DNA of 11,196 nucleotides, taken from the NCBI GenBank assembly GCA_002433075.1, contig DJHM01000050.1:1-11196 (forward strand), given 5' to 3'. The first letter of the stretch is position 1; every line of letters starts with the position of its first letter. The notes below the pieces were generated by a model. The model was not told where the DNA came from. It saw only the letters and a list, made by a program, of their open reading frames with translations, and searched no databases. Source of the DNA: Latescibacteria bacterium UBA6620 (GTDB taxonomy: Bacteria; Latescibacterota; UBA2968). Positions 7,843 to 11,196 of the stretch are shown here, piece by piece. Both the position numbers and the translations under genes were made by a program.

Positions 7843-7894
7843 GGCCTTTTAGCGATTTTTTATAGTGGCTGCAATATGCCGCAAATCACCACTT
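7843..7894 (-). promoter_or_regulatory. SAM-II riboswitch aptamer
   Basis: The minus-strand RNA reads AGUGG-UGAUUUG, then a short loop, AUUGCA, GCCACU, an A-rich linker and GCUAAAAGGCC. This is the order of conserved blocks of the SAM-II (metA motif) aptamer. P1 is AGUGG/CCACU plus a U-G pair (7893-7888 with 7869-7864). The pseudoknot helix can form between GGC in the loop (GCGGC) and GCC at the 3' end (AAAGGCC). Conserved UGAUUU, UUGCA and GCUAAA segments are all present. SAM-II binds S-adenosylmethionine and lowers expression of methionine genes when SAM is high. It lies downstream of a good promoter and upstream of a terminator and a methionine-pathway gene, which supports the call independently. 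Confidence 0.92.
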
Positions 7895-7919
7895 GAAATT
7901 CTCTAAGTCATGGTTCTAT

Positions 7920-7948
7920 AATCTATCCGTTTGATCTCCCGCTGTCAA
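7920..7948 (-). promoter_or_regulatory. Promoter of the riboswitch-metB transcript
   Basis: Minus strand: consensus -35 TTGACA (7948-7943), 17-nt spacer, -10 TAGATT (7925-7920). The -35 box contains the TGA stop codon of thrC (7947-7945). Predicted start is about 7913, about 20 nt before the SAM-II aptamer, giving a leader of about 130 nt. Confidence 0.75.
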
Positions 7949-9351
7949 CCCGCACCGGATCTGGCTTCAATCCTCGTAAGCAAAGCCTGCTTTACCGCTT
8001 CGTAGTCTGCGGGCAGCTCAACGGGAAGATTCGGGTAGCGCGGGCTTACGTCATAGTCGCCCAGCGCATCACGGTGGTAATCAATCTTGAATTCGGTGAA
8101 CTTCAACCCGTGGGCGGTCGAGATGACGACGACCTTCTCCTCGGGCTTGATGACTCCACGTTCGAGCAGCTTTATCAAGCCCCCGAACGCTACACCCGTG
8201 TGCGGACAGCAGAAGAGTCCGGTCCGATCCGCTCGCGCTGCAGCATCGGCGAGTTCCTGTTCTGTAACCTGTTCCACTACCCCACCGAACAGCTTCAAGA
8301 TCTTGGCGGCTTTTTCCTGGCTGACCGGGTTTCCGATCTGGATCGCACTTGCCAGCGTTGCACGCGCTTGTACGGTTTCGAGTGTGTCGAAATTGTTCTG
8401 GTAACTCAGGTAGAGAGGGTTCGCGTTCGCACTCTGGGCAACTGCGATACGGGGCAACCGATCGATCATGCCCAGCTCCTGCATTTCTAAAAAGCCTTTT
8501 CCAAGCGCGGTCGGATTACCCAGGTTACCGCCCGGAACAACAACCCAATCAGGCACCTGCCAGTCGTCCTGCTGAACTAGTTCGATTGCGACGGTCTTTT
8601 GTCCCTCCACTCGCAACGAATTCATCGAATTGGCAAGATAGATGTTTTCGTTTGCGCAGATTTCTTTCACGAGCGTCATGCACCCATCGAAGTCCGTATC
8701 CAGACTCAGTACGAGCGCACCGTTCGACATGGGCTGGACAAGCTGCGCAGTCGACACCCGGTCCTTGGGCAAGAAAACAACCGCCTGCATCCCGGCCGCA
8801 GCTGCGTACGCAGCCAGAGCCGCGGAAGTATCCCCACTCGAGGCGCACGCTACTGCCGGAATCTTCTGTCCGTCGGACACCATCTGGTTGACCATGGAAA
8901 CCAGGACCGTCATTCCGAGATCCTTGAAGGATCCGGTGTGACTGTTCCCACACTGCTTGACCCAAAGGTCGTCCAGACCAAAAGCGTGACCCAGTCGATC
9001 TGCCCAGAACAGGTTACTGCCACCCTCGAACATGGAAACAACGTTTTCCTCGTCGACAACAGGACAGACCAGTTCCTTCTTGCCCCATACCGAACTCCCG
9101 TAAGGCCATTCGGTTCTCATAAAACGCCTGTCGAAGAGTCCCTTCCACTCTTCCGCCGATTGTTGCTTCAACGCACTCAGGTCGTGGCGAACTTCGAGCA
9201 GCCCCCCACACGACGGACATTCATAGATCACGTCGGTAAGTGGGAAACGACCCGTGCAGTCTCGGGAACACTGGAACCAGGCATTGTAGGCGGTCAGGGG
9301 CTGTTCCTTTCTATCGATCCTCGAATATAGACCGGGGCACGTCTTCTGCAA
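7945..9351 (-). CDS. thrC: Threonine synthase (plant-type)
   Basis: PLP-dependent fold-type II enzyme converting O-phosphohomoserine to threonine; 468 residues from the TTG at 9351. Visible: possible zinc ribbon Cys28/Cys32 and Cys45/Cys48 (CSRDC...CPSC), GGLLEVRHD, NSHTGSFKDLGM with Schiff-base Lys143, CASSGDTSAALAAY, LVQPMSNGALVLSLDTDFDGCM, the glycine loop PGGNLGN, SAIQIGNPVS and VVISTAHGLKFTEFKIDYH. These blocks match plant threonine synthase closely, from memory of that sequence. Plant enzymes are activated by SAM through N-terminal regions; whether this one is cannot be told by eye. The start is uncertain: the TTG has only a distant GAGGA, whereas CTG at 9297 has AAAGGAA 7 nt upstream. 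The coding sequence begins 7 nt after batE. Confidence 0.92.
   Translation of the reverse strand: MQKTCPGLYSRIDRKEQPLTAYNAWFQCSRDCTGRFPLTDVIYECPSCGGLLEVRHDLSALKQQSAEEWKGLFDRRFMRTEWPYGSSVWGKKELVCPVVDEENVVSMFEGGSNLFWADRLGHAFGLDDLWVKQCGNSHTGSFKDLGMTVLVSMVNQMVSDGQKIPAVACASSGDTSAALAAYAAAAGMQAVVFLPKDRVSTAQLVQPMSNGALVLSLDTDFDGCMTLVKEICANENIYLANSMNSLRVEGQKTVAIELVQQDDWQVPDWVVVPGGNLGNPTALGKGFLEMQELGMIDRLPRIAVAQSANANPLYLSYQNNFDTLETVQARATLASAIQIGNPVSQEKAAKILKLFGGVVEQVTEQELADAAARADRTGLFCCPHTGVAFGGLIKLLERGVIKPEEKVVVISTAHGLKFTEFKIDYHRDALGDYDVSPRYPNLPVELPADYEAVKQALLTRIEARSGAG
9304..9310 (-). promoter_or_regulatory. Strong Shine-Dalgarno inside the annotated thrC 5' end
   Basis: AAAGGAA lies 7 nt upstream of CTG at 9297, in frame with thrC. 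This is a better ribosome site than that of the TTG at 9351. It suggests translation may begin at CTG, shortening the protein by 18 residues while keeping all conserved blocks. Confidence 0.4.
9324..9351 (-). promoter_or_regulatory. Possible thrC promoter
   Basis: Minus strand: TTGCAG (9351-9346), 16-nt spacer, TATATT (9329-9324). The -10 matches five of six consensus bases; the -35 is poor. A start near 9317 would leave a 20-nt leader to CTG 9297 and would place the TTG start outside the transcript. Confidence 0.35.
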
Positions 9352-9358
9352 CCGTTAG

Positions 9359-10099
9359 TTAGATCCTCAAGACCGCGTCCCGGGGAAGCCACCCCGCGAT
9401 CCCGTTGACCAGCCGAATCTGGAACCACCCGCTCTCGAAACGGTCAATCGTGACTTTCGTTCCCTCGTGTAGTGTAAACACCTTCAGGAATTCGTTGCCC
9501 GGGCCACTCCGCCCATCGATCGCCTGCGACACAATAACGGCTTCTTCACGGTGATGTTCCTCCATCTTCATCGCAAAAAGACCCAGGCTACCACCACCCA
9601 TAACCAGGAAAAGAAGCCCCCCTGCCAGACACACAGCCTTCCTCTCCGGCTGAAGGAGCCAGAGCCCGCCTAAGAGAGACAGCCCGAAGAGACACAGGCT
9701 GGCTGCCACGGCGAGTGATCCGGCACCCAAAGCACCATAGACCACCCCTGCCGCGCGTGTCAGAACATTCTCCATCTTAGGGTCGAAACGATCCACAATA
9801 CGTGCATTGGCCAGGGCGAGGTTCGCGCGGGCGTCTACGTCTCCGGGACGGAGGCGGAGAGACCTCTCGAACGCCACAATGGCCAGCCCCAGTTGGTTGG
9901 ACTTGTAGGCCGCATTCCCCAGGTTGTAGAACAGAGAAGCGTTCAGAACGCCCGTTGCCTCACACTGCCGATACTTCTCTACGGCGGCGGCGTAATCACC
10001 CTCTCTGTAGAGCGCGTTAGCCTCGTTGAAGAGACGCGTGGCGTCCTGCGCAGCCGTGGCGGAACTTGCAGCCACCAGAACGAAGAGCCACGTGATCAC
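9359..10099 (-). CDS. batE: BatE-like TPR/SH3 membrane protein
   Basis: A 246-residue protein with a signal peptide (MITWLFVLVAASSATAAQ), TPR repeats at about 21-100 (ANALYREGDYAAAVEKY; LFYNLGNAAYKSNQLGLAIVAFERSLRLRP), two membrane segments (about 121-150 and 156-177) and a C-terminal SH3b-like domain (187-246; RSGPGNEFLKVFTLHEGTKVTI, GWFQIRL, GWLPRDAVLRI). This order is that of BatE in the Bat (Bacteroides aerotolerance) operon, whose complex with BatA/B/C/D acts in the envelope; its exact role is unsettled. GTG at 10099 shares GTGA with the batD stop, so the two are coupled. The symbol is a family-level assignment. Confidence 0.82.
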   Translation of the reverse strand: MITWLFVLVAASSATAAQDATRLFNEANALYREGDYAAAVEKYRQCEATGVLNASLFYNLGNAAYKSNQLGLAIVAFERSLRLRPGDVDARANLALANARIVDRFDPKMENVLTRAAGVVYGALGAGSLAVAASLCLFGLSLLGGLWLLQPERKAVCLAGGLLFLVMGGGSLGLFAMKMEEHHREEAVIVSQAIDGRSGPGNEFLKVFTLHEGTKVTIDRFESGWFQIRLVNGIAGWLPRDAVLRI

Positions 10100-11196
10100 G
10101 CCATTCTTCCGAGGCTATCGACCACGGCCTTCGATCGCTCGAGCATCGTACGAACATCCGTGCCCAAATCGAGTGTCGGAGCAAAACGCGCCGCATCACA
10201 GGCTTCGAGGATCTTCACGACCGTTGAGCACGACTCGGGTTCCACGCCGGCACCCTCGAGGACTGCCCGTGCTCGATCGGGTGTAAGATCGCGATCCGCA
10301 AGGTTGAACCGGTCGGCCAGGAATGCGGAAAGGGCAGCGTGGATTTCGAAGCAGCAGGCCTTGCTGTCCCCCGCCTCCAAGAACCTGTCAGCATTTTGGA
10401 ACCTCTTCGTAGCAGCCGTCTTGCTTCGCCGACGTCGAGCGTACGCAACATCCCCCTGAAGACGTGCCTGGTGTCTTTTCCAACCCAAGGCCCCCATGAA
10501 TCCGAGAATGGGCAGGCTTTGCAGCCCGATGAACCAGGGCGATGCGTAAAAAGGTCGGTCGTGGTGTTTCAGATGGGCGACATCCCCTTTGATGTGCCTG
10601 ATATCCTGTCCCAGCAGACGGACCCCCTCATTCGGAGCGACGATCGACATCAATTCTTGCTTTGGGGCGGGCAGAACCTGCAACGTGACCGGCTGTCCAC
10701 GGGCCATCCGGTAGGTCCTGGAGCCGGGGTCGAAATAGGCCATTGTGACATCAGGCAGACGGATCGCACCTTCCTCCTCCTGGGGAATCACGACGAATTC
10801 GAACGTCTTTTCGCCCACGACCGACCGACCATCGAAGCTCGCATCAAGCGTTGTTTTGGGATCATAGGTTCGGAAGCCATCCCCCAGCCCCAGGTCAGGT
10901 ACACCTACGGCGTGGAGGTTTCCGCGGCCAACGACCCTGACCTTCATCGTCACCGGATCACCACGCTTGACCTCCAGGGGCGATACGTCCACGTCGATTT
11001 CGTATTCCCCAACACCTCCAGTAAAGTTGGCCGGGGCTCGCTTGGGTAGGGGCTTGACTTCAATCGAGACGTCCGCCGCCCGAACCACAACTTGCTGCGT
11101 CCTGAACGGATCGAACCCGAGAAAGTCGTCCATATCAAACATGTTTCGCCGGCGGGTCCTGATCGGGATGTCACACTGCACCTCGAGTTGCTCGAG
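10096..11196 (-). CDS. batD: BatD-like protein, N-terminal part outside the window
   Basis: The frame stays open to the window edge, so the start is missing; 366 residues are visible. Immunoglobulin-like beta domains (DVDVSPLEVKRGDPVTMKVRVVGRGN, FRTYDPKTTLDASFDGRSVVGEKTFEFVVIPQEEG-type) are followed by one membrane segment (FYASPWFIGLQSLPILGFMGALGW) and a cytosolic helical tail. This is the BatD architecture: a large periplasmic domain followed by one anchor and a helical tail. It lies directly upstream of the batE-like gene with a 4-nt GTGA overlap, which supports the assignment. A GTG at 11181 is merely an internal codon. BatA/BatB/BatC would be expected upstream, beyond the window. Confidence 0.82.
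   Translation of the reverse strand, partial: LEQLEVQCDIPIRTRRRNMFDMDDFLGFDPFRTQQVVVRAADVSIEVKPLPKRAPANFTGGVGEYEIDVDVSPLEVKRGDPVTMKVRVVGRGNLHAVGVPDLGLGDGFRTYDPKTTLDASFDGRSVVGEKTFEFVVIPQEEEGAIRLPDVTMAYFDPGSRTYRMARGQPVTLQVLPAPKQELMSIVAPNEGVRLLGQDIRHIKGDVAHLKHHDRPFYASPWFIGLQSLPILGFMGALGWKRHQARLQGDVAYARRRRSKTAATKRFQNADRFLEAGDSKACCFEIHAALSAFLADRFNLADRDLTPDRARAVLEGAGVEPESCSTVVKILEACDAARFAPTLDLGTDVRTMLERSKAVVDSLGRMA

Noticed and set aside
7116..7865. 249-codon open frame antisense to the metB-like gene
   Set aside because: It is a shadow of a highly conserved PLP enzyme and its leader on the other strand, with no recognisable protein features.
7784..7948. SAM-I riboswitch or T-box in the metB leader
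   Set aside because: The SAM-I core and the T-box TGG-type sequence are absent; the blocks present match SAM-II.
10339..11049. 236-codon open frame antisense to batD
   Set aside because: The batD reading has domains, a membrane segment and coupling to batE; the antisense frame has none of these.

Overview
The window is a chromosomal stretch from a Gram-negative bacterium. The evidence is an outer-membrane beta-barrel, a lipoprotein signal peptide, batD/batE genes, and a tRNA-Tyr/Gly/Thr cluster of the kind that usually precedes tuf. I cannot fix the phylum. No phage, transposon, integron or CRISPR sequence is visible. Sigma70-like promoters with TTGACT/TTGACA -35 boxes and 17-nt spacers recur throughout.

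Layout. (1) 1-528, minus strand: tRNA-Tyr(GTA), tRNA-Gly(TCC) and tRNA-Thr(GGT, cut by the window edge), with a promoter before Tyr and another before Gly. (2) 529-1700, plus strand: a divergent promoter drives a sugar phosphate isomerase/epimerase-like TIM-barrel gene that ends in a strong terminator. (3) 1713-3472, plus: a membrane sensor histidine kinase broken by three frameshifts and two in-frame stops, which I call a pseudogene. (4) 3518-5826, plus: a lipoprotein with a TPR-like region and a TolB-like region, translationally coupled to an outer-membrane beta-barrel protein, then a terminator. (5) 5895-11196, minus, read right to left: batD (partial), batE, threonine synthase (thrC), cystathionine gamma-synthase-like gene (metB), and a DUF4013-like membrane protein.

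The most interesting part is the thrC-metB junction. A promoter whose -35 box overlaps the thrC stop codon makes a leader of about 130 nt. The leader contains a strong match to a SAM-II riboswitch aptamer, followed by an intrinsic terminator whose U-tract ends 2 nt before the first ATG of the gene. Both flanking enzymes look like the plant-type forms, as recalled from memory of the plant sequences. In plants these two enzymes compete for O-phosphohomoserine, and S-adenosylmethionine (SAM) activates threonine synthase. If that holds here, SAM would shut off cystathionine synthesis through RNA and might also activate threonine synthase. The riboswitch is directly readable in the sequence; the two-sided control is inference.
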